Below are positions 1 through 11,517 of a DNA stretch of 64,000 nucleotides, piece after piece. The notes beneath the pieces were generated by a model, which saw only the letters and a program-made list of their open reading frames with translations, searched no databases and was not told the origin of the DNA. Each line of letters begins with the position of its first letter. Within the stretch, counting starts at the first letter, position 1. Both the position numbers and the translations under genes were made by a program. Origin of the DNA: Rallus limicola (lineage: Eukaryota; Chordata; Aves; Gruiformes; Rallidae); the NCBI GenBank assembly GCA_022605955.1, contig JAKCOZ010000003.1, forward strand, positions 53,196,179-53,260,178. Reading direction: 5' to 3'.

Positions 1-880
1 AGAACTGGAAGAATGGCAGAGCCCAGAGCGTTGTGATAAGCGGCACAATGTCTGGTTGGAGGACTGTGGCCTGTGACCCTTGGTGTGCCCCAAGGGTCAG
101 TGCTTGGTCTCGTTTTATTCAACATGATCATCAATGACCTGGATTAGGCAAGTTTGCTGATGATAGAAAACTGGGAGAAGTGACTGACATACCAGAAGGC
201 TGTGCTGACATTCAGCAAGATCTGGACAGCCTGGAGAATTGGTCCACAAGGAATTCCACACGTAGGGAAGATCAAGCCCATGCCCCAGTACATCTAAGGG
301 TTGACCTGCTGGGAAGTAGTACTGTAAAAAAGGACCTGGGAGTCCCAATGAACAACAGGCTCTCCACGAGCCAGCAGTGTGACCTCAGGGCAAAGAAGGC
401 CAGTGGTAACCTGGGGTGCATTAAGAACAGCATGGCCAGCAGGTCAAGGGAGGTTGTCCTGCCCCTCTATTCTGCCCTGATGAGTTCACATCTGGAGTTG
501 TGTGTCCAGTTCTGGGCTCCCCAGTTCAAGAAAGACTACTGGAGAGAGTCCAGTGAAAGGCTACAGAGATGGTGAGGGGACTGTAGCATCTCTCATATGA
601 GGAAAGGCTGAGAGAGCTGGGTCTGTTTAGCCTGGAGAAAAGAAGAGTGAGAGAAAATCTCATCAGTAGTTATATATACCTAAAGGGTGGGTGTCTAATG
701 AAGGGCCCAGGCTCTTCTTCAGTGACAGGGCAAGGGGCAGCGGACACAAACAGGAACACAGAAGTTCCATCTGAACATGGGGAAGAATGTCTTCACAGTG
801 ATGGAGGCAGAGCACTGGGACAGGCTTGTTGATGGTGACGGAGCACTGGGACAGGAGGTTGAATGGAACCTCAGCTCAGG
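1..880 (+). mobile_element. CR1 LINE fragment, RT domain to near 3' end, sense strand
   Basis: This is the C-terminal half of a CR1 (chicken repeat 1) non-LTR retrotransposon ORF2. The RT motif GVPQGS is at 82-99, followed by LFNMIINDLD, and the catalytic box FADD is at 153-164. Downstream are the usual CR1 RT thumb/C-terminal phrases (REVVLPLYSAL, VQFWAPQFK) in an open frame at 180-575, and degraded 3' sequence to about 880. The element is cut by the window edge at its 5' side. A TAG interrupts the frame just before KFADD and the coding region carries indels, so it is inactive. The usual CR1 3' tail is missing. A 15-base string (GAGCACTGGGACAGG) occurs twice near 812 and 841, a small internal duplication at the broken end. 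Family identity is confident; the subfamily is not assigned. Confidence 0.93.
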
Positions 881-3800
881 AGGTTCATACTTGCTAGAAT
901 GTGCAATTAATATTGAAATACTCCCATAACAATAAATGTTTGAAAGTTTGAACTCAAGCTCAGATCAAAAATAACATTACCTGATACAACTTTTGGAAAA
1001 CATGTAAAAACCTAATAGTTTTAAAGGGTAATCTTTTGCTGTGTTTATAACTATGAAAGAAATTATAAAGAAATAATTACCTAAAGCTGTAAATAGTGAC
1101 AGTTTATGAGGATAGCTGATATTGAGCTTCCTACAGAGTAGCTGCGGCACTGGAAGAGGAGTGTAACAGAGATAAGTCTGTTAAATCCATATTATGGATC
1201 CTACAAGTGCTGTTTCCACACACCTGGGTATCTTCTCCAAGCCTTCTGAGATCTGGAAAGTCCTTTCACCCTTGTAGCTGAGGTTCAGACTTCATGCCCC
1301 AAAAAGGTGTGTGCTAGAGAAAAGCATGCCTATGTGCTGACTTGAACAGCCTCGGTCACGGTTTGTTACTAACTGTGCTCCAAATTTGCCAATAATAAAA
1401 ATAATTGTAGCAAACAAGAAATGTTTCAACTGTATTATGTTAAATGATGTAGATATCCAGGCCATTGTAGAGAAATTGGAGCTTCATTAGCCGTTCATTA
1501 TGTAAAGGCTTGTGGCTTAAAGCTATGAGGTGTGGTTGAGTTGCACTTAAAGGGTACAGGCTTGTTTGTGGTGGTATTTAATCTGCTGACGGCTCACAGT
1601 CAAATAGAATTTTGCTTATTGCTTCTACTCTTGGCAATAAATTAAATATTGAAATCAACAACTTGTTACTACTTAGATCTCTCATGAGCAGCTATCTTAA
1701 GTGACAAGCAGACATTGCTCCTGGGTGAGAGTGGGAGGACGGAAAATAGCTCACTGTTGCAGTATGTGGAAAGGGAATCCAAAAGAGATTTGAAGTTCTA
1801 CTATATGCCAGCAACAATTTTTTTCTTCTTCCTTTTAACAGAGAGGTTAGTTAGAAAATGAAGAATACCACTTAAGCATATTATTTCACTTGATGTGCAA
1901 TCACAGTAAGATAAAACATGGCTCAGACAAAGTGAGATGAGGTGTGTAACATTGGCATTTCTATCTACTCTCTGATGTTTTGGCTTTGCCTTAAGACAGC
2001 AGACTTCCTTGGGCAATGATGACAGTAAGTCTGACTTTGAATACCGAAGACTGTAACTGCCATTCTTAATTCAGCTAATAAAAGCATTGTCTTCATAGGT
2101 CCCAATGCTTTCTAATGGGCTTTGTCCTCATTTTTTAAAGATCTTGAGCTAGATTTTTAGAGTCAAGTTTTAGAGTATCTGAGATACAGCAAAATCACTT
2201 GCTCTTAGTTAAGAAGCTGTATCTCTTAGTCAAACAAATCATTCCGAAGTGACCGTACCGCAGTATGTAAGTAAATACTTAGAAGATTTAGCGCAGGAGG
2301 TGATCTTCAATGTGATGGTGAGGGAGTTAAATACAGAAATAATTTCCCATACAGCAGTGTATGCTTGGGAAAAAACCTGAACGGTTGCAGTGGGACATCA
2401 ACTTTCTGCATGTCAGCTCGTTGCTGGTCACAGATCATGCCCGCTTAGCCTTTAGCAAACACAAAGTAATTTGAATGAACTTAGTTCTCAGAGGATATAA
2501 ACTATCTTGAATTTGTCATGGGCCAGGGTAAGTGCACAAATCATAGGCATGAAGCTCTGACATATAATAACTCTTTGTTCCACAGCCAGTTGCTCCTATG
2601 TCGAAGCTTCTGCAATTTTCAAAACTAGACCAGATATCTTGCTTATAATTTGGTTCCAGTTCAAACAATAATAGCTGAGATTTGTACAGAAATTTGGTGG
2701 ATTGTCTGTAAGATCAGAAATTGTCATAACTGACGTAACTGTCAGTCTGTCAAATCAATGAGTGACATAACTGCCCTTTCTAACTCAGTTACTTTTCCTG
2801 CAAAAAGGATTTTAAGGCCAAGTCTAGTTAACATTCTAAGTTGAAGTTTTTAACATTATTGTATTTTACTGCTGACTATGGAAGTCTTAAATTTACTCCA
2901 CACAGGTTACATCAGAAAATCTCTCTCTGAGTATTAATTAATAAATATGACCCTTTTCAAATGCAGAGCTAGCTACTGAAAAAAGCAACCAATTCATTTG
3001 TAAGAAATCTATTTCTCCATGATAACGTGTCCCACTGTTTTTAACCCTGAAGCAATACAAATTTTTAAATTAAATTTGAAGCAGTAAATCATTCCTTAGG
3101 AAGATGCACACTGTACTGTGTGCATCATTACTGAAACCATTTTACTTGGAAGCACAGAAGGAACACTTAATTTTTATTTAATATTATGAAGGAAACCCTT
3201 TGATTACAGGGAAAAAAAAAGCTGACAAATATGAAAATATGACTGTGATTTGGGCAAAGTTCCAGAGATGGGAGAGAGTGATCCTTTTATCTTCAGAGGG
3301 TCTTTTATTCCATTAATAGCTCCAGTACAGCTAATGTCATGCTATGTGCATTTGCCTCTGTGTCTGGCCTTTGTATAAACTGCAAGGGAAGGTATTTTGA
3401 TGTTTAACTCTGCTGGGAAGTCTGGGGGATAATATGCTGTCTCTTATTTATCTGGATTGCTTGGAACGCCATGGTAAAGTTCAGTTTTTGACAAACATTT
3501 TTTTCAAACTTTTATTCTTTCTAATTTGACTATTAAACCCATTGCATTAAGAAGGTAATTGAAAACTAGCCATTGCAACCTGTATATACTTACAAAGAGT
3601 TTCAACTACAGCTTCAGTTATTCAAAAGGCTGCAGCAAAATGGTTTGCCCTGGCAAACTTGAACAGTGCTGTCCAGTCTGAATGAAAGGTCAGGTCCTAC
3701 CCATGTATAGAAGGCACTGAGCAATCAAAGCGCATGACTGTGAGCTTCAGTTAAGTCTACAAGCACTCGTTCTAATCTCATACAGTACTTGTTATTAGGC

Positions 3801-5027
3801 ATAGGCTTGCCTGTTGAACACAGAGATGCAATAAGCAAAGGTACTATAGTTCCTATCCAGCTGTTTCTGTCTTCATTTTTGCCAAGTAGATGAGTGGAGA
3901 ACGTCTATGGTTATATATATGGGTTTAATACTGAATAAAATCATAATGACTTGTAAATTAATTTTAAAAAACAGGTGAAGAAAAAAATCTGTCAGCTAAA
4001 ATTATTTTACATTGTGTACTTCAGTTGAAGTGAAAGGATTCCATCTACACACACTAATTTATATGTACTGGAGGAGGATAAATCACAGGACCTGGAACTT
4101 ACATGTCACTAGCCATGCCAGGATTTTGGAATGCTCTGCAGATGTTAATGTGAAAATATAGCCTACCTCGCCTTGCCTTCCAAAAACAGAGATAAATGAG
4201 ATCACTCTGTAATTCAGTGAACTTCAGGCTGATCTCATTGCATTGATTCTTAGCCATATGCTTCATGGTGATACAAAGGCTTCACAAAGAACATTGCTGA
4301 AACATGCCACTGTCTCCTTCCACTACATGAAAAGCTATTGTGTTTAGCTGAAGACTACATAAAGGTTTTTATTACACTCTACCATTTTTGGCAAAGGTGT
4401 GTTCTTCATAAGATCTAATAAGTTTGTTTATAAGGTTTTGATTTTTCAAATAATTTGTTGTATGTAATTCCTACTTCTGAAAGGTAGGTCAAAGTAAGCA
4501 TTATCTACAGACAGGGAATTACACTTTCTAGTTGCCTTTGCTGGGAATAGGATAACCAAAATTAACTCATCTGAAACACTTCACAGTGGCACAGCAAAGG
4601 TTAGATCTACAGAACTAAAAAAATACAAAATACTCACTGACTCCATATTCTGAAGGGTACTCATGAGAAATCAAGGTAGTGGTTTCTAATGATTTGTAAC
4701 TAAGCTTAATTTAAAAAAAAAATCACTTTGTAGTATAATAGGGTCTTATTTTGTGCCAATATCTACTCATGGCGTGTTTTGGAAAAGTCTTTCTGGAGAG
4801 AAAAATGGTTGTAGTTCATGAAATCTGTGATGTGGAATTGTGCTGAAATAGTTATGGGATCAGATTAAAAAGCATGTCAATATGCAAGGGAAAAGATACA
4901 GATTCTTAACATTTTAAGACTGTATAAAAACGGGATTTTTGCTCAACCACTTATGTCCATCAGAACTGATGTTTTGGTCAATGTGTATTTGGTTTTGGTT
5001 TAAATTATCCCAACCTTATCATTGCTT
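881..5027. other. Non-coding interval, no gene supported
   Basis: AT-rich unique-looking sequence between two CR1 copies. One exon-like segment at 1137-1227 on the plus strand has an AG before it, about 30 open codons and a GT after it, but nothing links it to other exons. I see no recognisable repeat, RNA gene or promoter here. Confidence 0.5.
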
Positions 5028-5340
5028 ATAAATACTTGAGGTGTGGGTGTCAGGAGAATAAGCGCAGTCGTTTTTCAGTGGTGCCCAGTGACAGGACAAG
5101 AGGCAATGGGCTTAAACTTGAGTATAGGAAGTTCCACCTAAACATGAGGAGGAACTTTTTCACTGTCAGAGTGACAAAGCCCAGAGAGGTTGTAAAGTCT
5201 CAATCTCTGGAGACATTCAGAACCTTCCTGGACACACTCCTATGCAGCCTGCTCTAGATGATCCTGCTCTGGCAGAGGGATTGGCCTAAACGATCTCCAG
5301 AGGTCCTTTCCAAGCCCTACCATTATGTGGTTCTGTCAGA
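5028..5340 (+). mobile_element. CR1 LINE 3' end, sense strand
   Basis: This is a 5'-truncated CR1 copy. The first part matches the end of ORF2, open from 5036 to 5257, with the phrases SVVPSDRTRGNG and LNMRRNFFTVRVTKP that mark the CR1 C-terminus. It ends in the CR1 3' region 'ctccagaggtcctttccaa...ccattatgtggttctgt'. Severe 5' truncation is normal for CR1 integration. The copy is diverged and has no complete domain. The two sense-strand copies at 1-880 and 5028-5340 are in the same orientation but are separate insertions, because the overlapping part of the consensus is present in both. Confidence 0.93.
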
Positions 5341-6953
5341 ATGGAATGTCAGTGTTCCCTTCTATCAGTGCATGAGGTTAACATACAAAAAAATTTAAAT
5401 AATATCATAGATCCAGCAATACTTGTCTCCACACCATGCTCACTATCCCTGAACATCACAGTCAGCTGCAGATTTTCAGTCTCTGTAAGTTTTTATGCCC
5501 ATCCACCAATGAAAACTAGAAAAACTCAGAACCCCAGACAATCCTGTGCTTTGCTCTTGTGATGTTACCTCTTGCAAAGAGAGCTTATTGGCCCATGCTT
5601 ACCCCTTACTGAGATCCTAAATCACATGGCTCAAACTAAAATCACATGGCACTTTTTTTTTTTTTTTTTATATACACCTTAATGTCTACAATCCGGTTGA
5701 TTCACAGGCTTGGTGGTGAAAACAAAGCAGGATTTAGCCTGGATTCTCACATAGTGATTTACATAAATTCAGTTTATTTCTGTTATTCATCATGTGAAAA
5801 AATTCTTCCCATAACTCACCCAGGGCTGACTGTTAAGAAATCCAGCGGTAGTCTGTAAATTTAAAACATTTTGTTTTGCTTTCCTTTTTTTTTTTATATA
5901 CCCAAAGCAAGAGGAAAAAAGAACCAGGAAGTTTGTGAGGTCTGCACGTTGCTGACTGCCAAGGGTGTGCTATGTGTTCCTCCAGCTTGGTTTGTAGCTC
6001 ACCTGTGGTTATCTTTGAGTGATGTTTAAACTATTTATGGCCTTTCATACTATGCTGAATGTCCTACACAGAAAAAGCCTCTGAAAGTCAAGCCCAGTAC
6101 TCAACTATCCAGAGTACAAGGCTAAAGCACATACTGCTATTGGTTTTAACCAAAGTAACTTTAATAATATAAGGCAGAAAGCTATGTGATACAAACCTGG
6201 AAGCTGCCACACTAGTCATGTAGCAGAATAATTACTAGTGTTTTATACTTGATGAATGTTTCCTCCATCCCTCTAAGAGTACTCATAAATGAACTGCACC
6301 CTATCACAATATTGCTTCTTTTGGCTCTGCCTTGTAATCTTTCCGTGGAGCACTGGGATTTGTGTACTTCTTGATGTTTTAGCCTCACAGTCTTTTTAGA
6401 ATTTTCATAATTAATTTTTGTTGGTAGAAATCTGGAGTTGGCTTCCATGGATTAATATTTTCACTAACGATTTTTAATATCTCTTTAATTTTTTATTCAT
6501 GACATCATGTAGTTGGTTTGCAGTTTTGCTTAACAAGACAGACCTTTAATGCCATTCCGTTCTTTCAGGTTTACCTTACTTTTCCTCTAAAAATGTTGAA
6601 AAACAAAGTAAAAAATTCTGATTTCAAATTCTATTTCATTACACTGAAGTTTGTCCTCATTTACCTTAGACAGTGACAGGAGTGTCACCGCTTGTTGTGT
6701 GGTGTTTATTTGGTTAAGTTTTGGCTCTTTTAAAATAATTATTTTTTCCTGTTAATCAAAACTGTACTCCCCTCCTACCATCTAGCATGTCCTTCTTGTT
6801 CAGAAATAACTGGATTTTCCATGTGATTTAGTAACAGTTTCTTATCATTTATATTCAAATACTACACAGGAAATTTTAGTTGCATTTTCTTGTTTATGGG
6901 AGCTGATGTCTGATGCAGTTGAGTAACAGGAATTGAGTAACACAATTCTATAG
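5341..6953. other. Non-coding interval with poly-T tract
   Basis: The stretch holds a T17 homopolymer at 5653-5669, preceded by two copies of 'aaatcacatggc' about 18 bases apart. It also contains the exon-like minus-strand stretch 6236-6586 that is discussed as a finding. No gene can be called with confidence. Confidence 0.5.
5653..5669 (+). repeat. Poly-T homopolymer (T17)
   Basis: A run of 17 T read directly from the sequence. It could be the reverse complement of a retroposon poly-A tail, but no source transcript is recognisable next to it. Confidence 0.9.
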
Positions 6954-8280
6954 TCATAGAACCATGGAATCATTTAGGATGGAAAAGACCTTTAAGATCA
7001 TCCAGTCCAACTGTTAACCTAGCACTGCCAAGTCCACCACTAAACCGTGTCCTTAAGCACCACATCAACACATGTTTTAAATACCTCCAGGGGTAGTCAC
7101 TGCATCACTTCCCTGGACAGCCTGTTCTGATGCTTGACAACAAATTTTTCCTAATATCCAACCTAAAATTCCCCTGGTGCAACTTAGGCAATTTCCTCTT
7201 ATCCTGTCCCTTGTTAGTTGGGAAAAAAGACTGACACCCACCTGGCTACAACCTCCTTTTAGGTAGTTGCAGAGAGTGATAAGGTCTCCCCTCAGCCTCC
7301 TGTTCTCCAGGCTGAATAACCCCAGTTCCCTCAGCCTCTCTCCACCAGACGTGCTCAAGACACTTCAACAGCTTTGTTGCCCTTCTCTGGACTCTCCAGC
7401 ACCTCAATGTCTTTCTTGTAGTGAGGGCCCCAAAACTGAACACAGTATTCGAGGTGCAGCCTCACCAGAGCTGAGTACAGGGGGACGATAACTTCCCTGA
7501 TCCTGCTGGCCACACTATTCTTAATAGAAGCCAGGATACTGTTGGCCTTCTTGGCCACCTGGGCACACTGCTGTTGGCCAACACCCACATGTTCTTTTCC
7601 ACCAGCCACTCCTCCCGAAGCCTGTAGCGCTGCCTGGGGTTATTGTGACCCATCACTGAACCTTGTTGGTCCTCATACAGTTGGCCTTGGTCCATCAATC
7701 CAGCCTGTCCAGACCTGTAGAGACTTCCAATCCTTGAGAAGATCAAAACTCCCATCATCTGCAAACTTACTGAGAGTGCACTTGATTCACTTGTCAAGGT
7801 CATTTACAGAGACAATAAACATCTCCAGTTTCTCCAGAAGAATGCTGTGAGAAATAGCCCGTAGTTCCCCAGATTATCCTTCTGGCTCTCCTTGTATGTG
7901 GGCATTACATTTACTAACCTCATGTCAACTGCAACCTGCTGGTTAGCCAGAACTGCTGATAACTGATAGAGAGTTGTTTGGTGAGCACTTCTGCCAGCTC
8001 CCTCAGTAACCTTGGGTCGATCCCATCTGAACCCATAGACCTGTGTGTCTCTAAGCAGTGCAGCAGGTTTCTAACCCTTTCCTCTTGGGTTATAGGAACT
8101 TCATTCTGCTCCCCATCTCTGTCCTCCAGCTCAGTGGGCTCGGTACCCAGAGAACAACTGGATACCTCAGCTTTTTCCTTATCCTTTGCAGGGTCTTTTA
8201 TTCCAGGGGGTTTTCCTCTCAGACTGAGAGTTCCAGAGACTTCCTGTGAATGTCTCAGATAATTTAGCATCGCTTCCTCT
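6954..8280 (-). mobile_element. CR1 LINE, antisense copy with internal RT deletion
   Basis: Read on the minus strand, this copy runs from the RT N-terminus to the 3' tail. The right part (7920-8270) encodes the pre-RT/RT start with SMGSDGIDPRLLRELAEVL, the CR1 version of the 'GPDGIxPRxL' RT motif. The catalytic FADD box lies at 7754-7765. The left part carries the C-terminal [19 protein letters not shown] phrase and the tail, which on the plus strand begins TCATAGAACCATGGAATC. A segment between the RT N-terminus and the NDLD-FADD region is missing and there are frameshifts, so no active RT remains. The tail type ('gttaacctagcactgccaa', 'taagcaccacat') is shared with the copy starting at 31114, so both come from the same CR1 subfamily. 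Confidence 0.94.
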
Positions 8281-11200
8281 ATTCAGGAAGTGCACAGAGT
8301 TTTTTGTATTTATAAAACCATGTCACCATGGGCTTGAATTGGGGCAAAAATGTACTCTGATTATTGAAAGAATTTTAAAAATAATTCTAAACATTTATTT
8401 GCTTTGGAAGATTATTTACTGACAGGTATATGGGCACAATGTGGGTGTTTTGCTTGCAAGACAATGTATTGTGTTTCACATTTAACAGGGTATATTTTAA
8501 GTCTTTTTTATTGATGAAAATTTAAGACAACTTAGTTTTCTAACTGTTTTACTGATTTGCATGAATCCTAATTTCACACACACACACCCCCTTGCTTGTA
8601 TTCCTACACTATATTAATATAGCTATGATCCATAAGTGAGAAACACAAGTAAAGAGAGTATACAGAGTGACAGACTCATGGAATCATCAGATTTGCTTCA
8701 CTAGTTGGCTCATCCCTTTGATTAGAATTACATTTCCATTAATATGTAAAAGGCACACGTGTGATGGACACATTATAATGGCATAAAGTAGATTGATAAA
8801 GACTAGAAATGGTTCTCACGTGAGAAGCGTAAAGCTGCTGTGACACCAAAGGTTCATTTTTCTCAGTGGGGGGCTTGGAATCCCATTGTACAGATGAACG
8901 TGTACATAGTGATGCTTCACCCATTATCTTCTCACAGTTTCTGGTATTTTTTTGGGATTTCCTAACTGTGTGGGTTGTATTCACACCTTCCTACTTAAAA
9001 TAATGCTTCTTCAATGATACTCTGAAATGAATTGGTCAATGTATTTATAATTCTGCCATCCATAGCATTATGAGACATCAAGTTTCATGGTTTCATTGTA
9101 CTTTGTGTGGGAAAAATATGCTCCCTTCAAAGGACACCTATTCATGAGTAGGTAGATAATTTCACAAAGGGAAATGTAGACAGGGGGGTTATTAGCTGAG
9201 GAAAAAGCTTTGCAACATACAGTATCATTTAACTAGATCAATCTTACATGCTTGTATTTACGTTTAGAGGTCTAATTTTCCTTCAGTGAGCTTTGTAATT
9301 TTGTGACATACTGTGTACAGTTTGTGTAAGGGGAAACAGATGTGGTTAAAAACTCTAAAGAAGCTGCTTCTCTCTATAAGTTATGTTCTAAAGTGCATTT
9401 TCTCCTAATAAAATGTTTGGTAATTCCAGTTACAAATAAGAATCAAGAAATAATGTTAGGCACCACACAGTCATCGTATTACATTTTTTGGCAGATGAAA
9501 GTGAAGCAAATGCTCGAGTATGTGGGCTATCCTAAAATTGGCAATTTATTAGGAATATTACAGACATTCCAGGTGTCTTCTGATACAACAGTGTATGAAG
9601 TCATTTATTACTCTGTATATATGTGTAAGTTAGTATTATGTATATGACATTTGAGGGTGAAAAAGGGAATTTTAGGAGAGAGAGAGGATTTTCTTCCTTA
9701 GCTGTATGAGAAGGTGTTTTTGTGTATGAAAGAGAACACTCTCCTTCCTAAAATGAAGTAATAGGCTTGGTTTTTTTTTTTAATGTACAGAAAAATATCT
9801 GAGATTGTGCATGCAGTAGCTACATTAGAGGGGTAAATGTTCTCACCTCTCTCTACCCTTTCATCCTGCTGCAGATTCACCTGATTACAGAGTCATCCTG
9901 ATATTCAATCAGACATAGATGACGGTTGTTGGATGATTTCTGGTGGTCAGTGTTGCCACATTGAAATGAGTTTTTCTCTTCAACAGAAACGAGTTTGTTG
10001 GATTCTGATTGTTCAATGAATTAGTTTGAGAAACAGTTCCTTCGCTTTGTTTGGAACCTGTTCCAAGGTTCTGCCCTGTGTGCATGGCTTCCAGAAGTAG
10101 GAGAGATAGGATCTTGGTGGTATGTGGGAGAGAGGGCTCCGCTTCAGGCACATTTCTCTTGCTAGGTTTCTGTTTTTCTGCTAATTGTTTGTATCAACAG
10201 CAAATGGCAGTGACCAGTTATACTCAAGTCCTGCATGGACCTGTGTCTAACTGGGTTTTGTATAATCACTTTTTTAATTGAAATTGCTGGTCTTACATTA
10301 TCATTTGGTAGCATGCAGGATGGTGTGGTCTCCCTTTTAAGCATGCTATGGTTTGTGTTCACTGTGAGCTGCATTTTTTTGCTCTTTGTAATAGATAACA
10401 CGTTAGTTGGATGCATAATTCTGTTTTATTTTTAGGTTTTGTGTGGATGTGTTTCAGCTGCAGGGTAATTTGGCCATCTATGGAAATGTTTTCTTTGCCT
10501 GCATGATTTACAATCATATTCCCAAAAATCCTCAACTGGAACAGGAAAAATTATTCAAAATTGTGTACATCAATGAATGTCAGTACTTGTTTTTCCCCTT
10601 GTTTCGATGTTGAAAACTGGCTGTAGAGAATACTTGTGTTAGTAGCTTTCTAGCTACTGAATTTTGGTTTCACATAGCTACAATTCTGGGGCTGCGTACT
10701 TCTATAAGGCAGAAGAGTCGCCACGTTGTTTGGATGCTTCCATTGGTCATTTCATTGGAATAAAGTAGTGACTAATTTTAACTTTCTCATTAACAAAATT
10801 TTTAAGCAAGTCAGTCAAGCCTAAAATTATGTTACGCAATTTATATTTAGGTACTTCGACAAATGGCTTGATGTTGCAGTGATGTTGAAGTTCTTAAACC
10901 CTGAGCTTTGATAGTTCTCAACAACTCTGAAAACTGGACAGCACTCAGGTTGTCATTCAGATCTGGGTTAGAAATATAACTATGGGCATCTTATTTGAAA
11001 AATCTGGCCTAGATTCATTCTGGATTATTTTTGGCATTCTTTATTGGTGAAACATTAATATATTATGTGATACTGCGCTCTTGACATTCTTGGATGTCAC
11101 TTTCCTTCTGAAACTTCCTCTGCAGTGTCTTTGTGAAAGATGTTCTTCAGAGAGCTCAGTACCAAGAGTAGAGAGCCAAAAAAGGGTCATCAGGCAGTCT

Positions 11201-11358
11201 GAAGTGTATGCAGATACTTCTGTGGTAAGGGAAAAGAGTAACATTCAGCAAGGATTATTCTGGGGATCAGCCACTAGTAATACTTTTTTAGTTTTAAACC
11301 CTGGTCCTTTTCAATGTCTTTTTAACTACTAATAGGACAACTGAAGTTCAGCATGTGC
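8281..11358. other. Mostly non-coding interval with candidate minus-strand exons
   Basis: It contains a short CA run (about 8576-8587), the exon-like segment 8820-8990, and the frameshifted exon-like stretch 9881-10087. Apart from these I see no gene or recognisable repeat. An open plus-strand stretch at 10440-10620 follows a good splice acceptor but lacks a convincing donor. Confidence 0.45.
8820..8990 (-). CDS. Candidate internal exon of an unidentified minus-strand gene
   Basis: On the minus strand an AG (…ttaagTAG) precedes a 171-base segment that is open for exactly 57 codons. It is followed by a good donor (CAC|gtgaga). Both ends are in phase 0. The peptide is hydrophilic and rich in K, S, T and N, with the stretch SVQWDSKPPTEKNEPLVSQQ, as in disordered linkers of nuclear or centrosomal proteins; no domain is recognised. 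It could be an exon of the same leftward gene as 14773-14886. The acceptor lacks a strong pyrimidine tract, and an open frame of this length can arise by chance, so the call is tentative. Confidence 0.35.
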
Positions 11359-11517
11359 GCAGGTTGTCCAGAGAAGCTGTGGCTGCCTCCATCTGGCAAT
11401 ATTCAAGGCCAGGTTAGAACCAGCCTGGGCTGGTGGAGGGTGTCCCTGCCGATGGCAGGGGGTTGGAACTGGATGATCTTTGAGGTCCCTTCCAACCCAA
11501 ACCATTCCGTGATCCTA
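11359..11517 (+). mobile_element. CR1 LINE 3' tail, sense strand
   Basis: This is a short, 5'-truncated CR1 end. It contains the 3' UTR phrases 'aggttgtccagagaagctgtgg', 'ggtgtccctgc..atggcagggggttggaact' and 'gatgatctttgaggtcccttccaaccca', and ends near the terminal 'ccattccgtgatcct'. This is the same tail type as the antisense copy starting at 53641, and differs from the tails at 6954 and 31114. No coding sequence remains. Confidence 0.93.

Noticed and set aside
1137..1227. Plus-strand exon-like segment (about 30 codons)
   Set aside because: Splice sites are acceptable but isolated, and the frame could be chance.
9342..9647. 101-codon plus-strand open frame with an internal ggcag|ATG...CAG|gtgtct exon-like core (9496-9573)
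   Set aside because: Acceptable splice-like borders, but no related exon and no recognisable product; lies opposite the minus-strand candidates.
10440..10620. Plus-strand open stretch after ttatttttag
   Set aside because: Open for 57 codons but without a good donor or poly-A signal; overlaps no other evidence.
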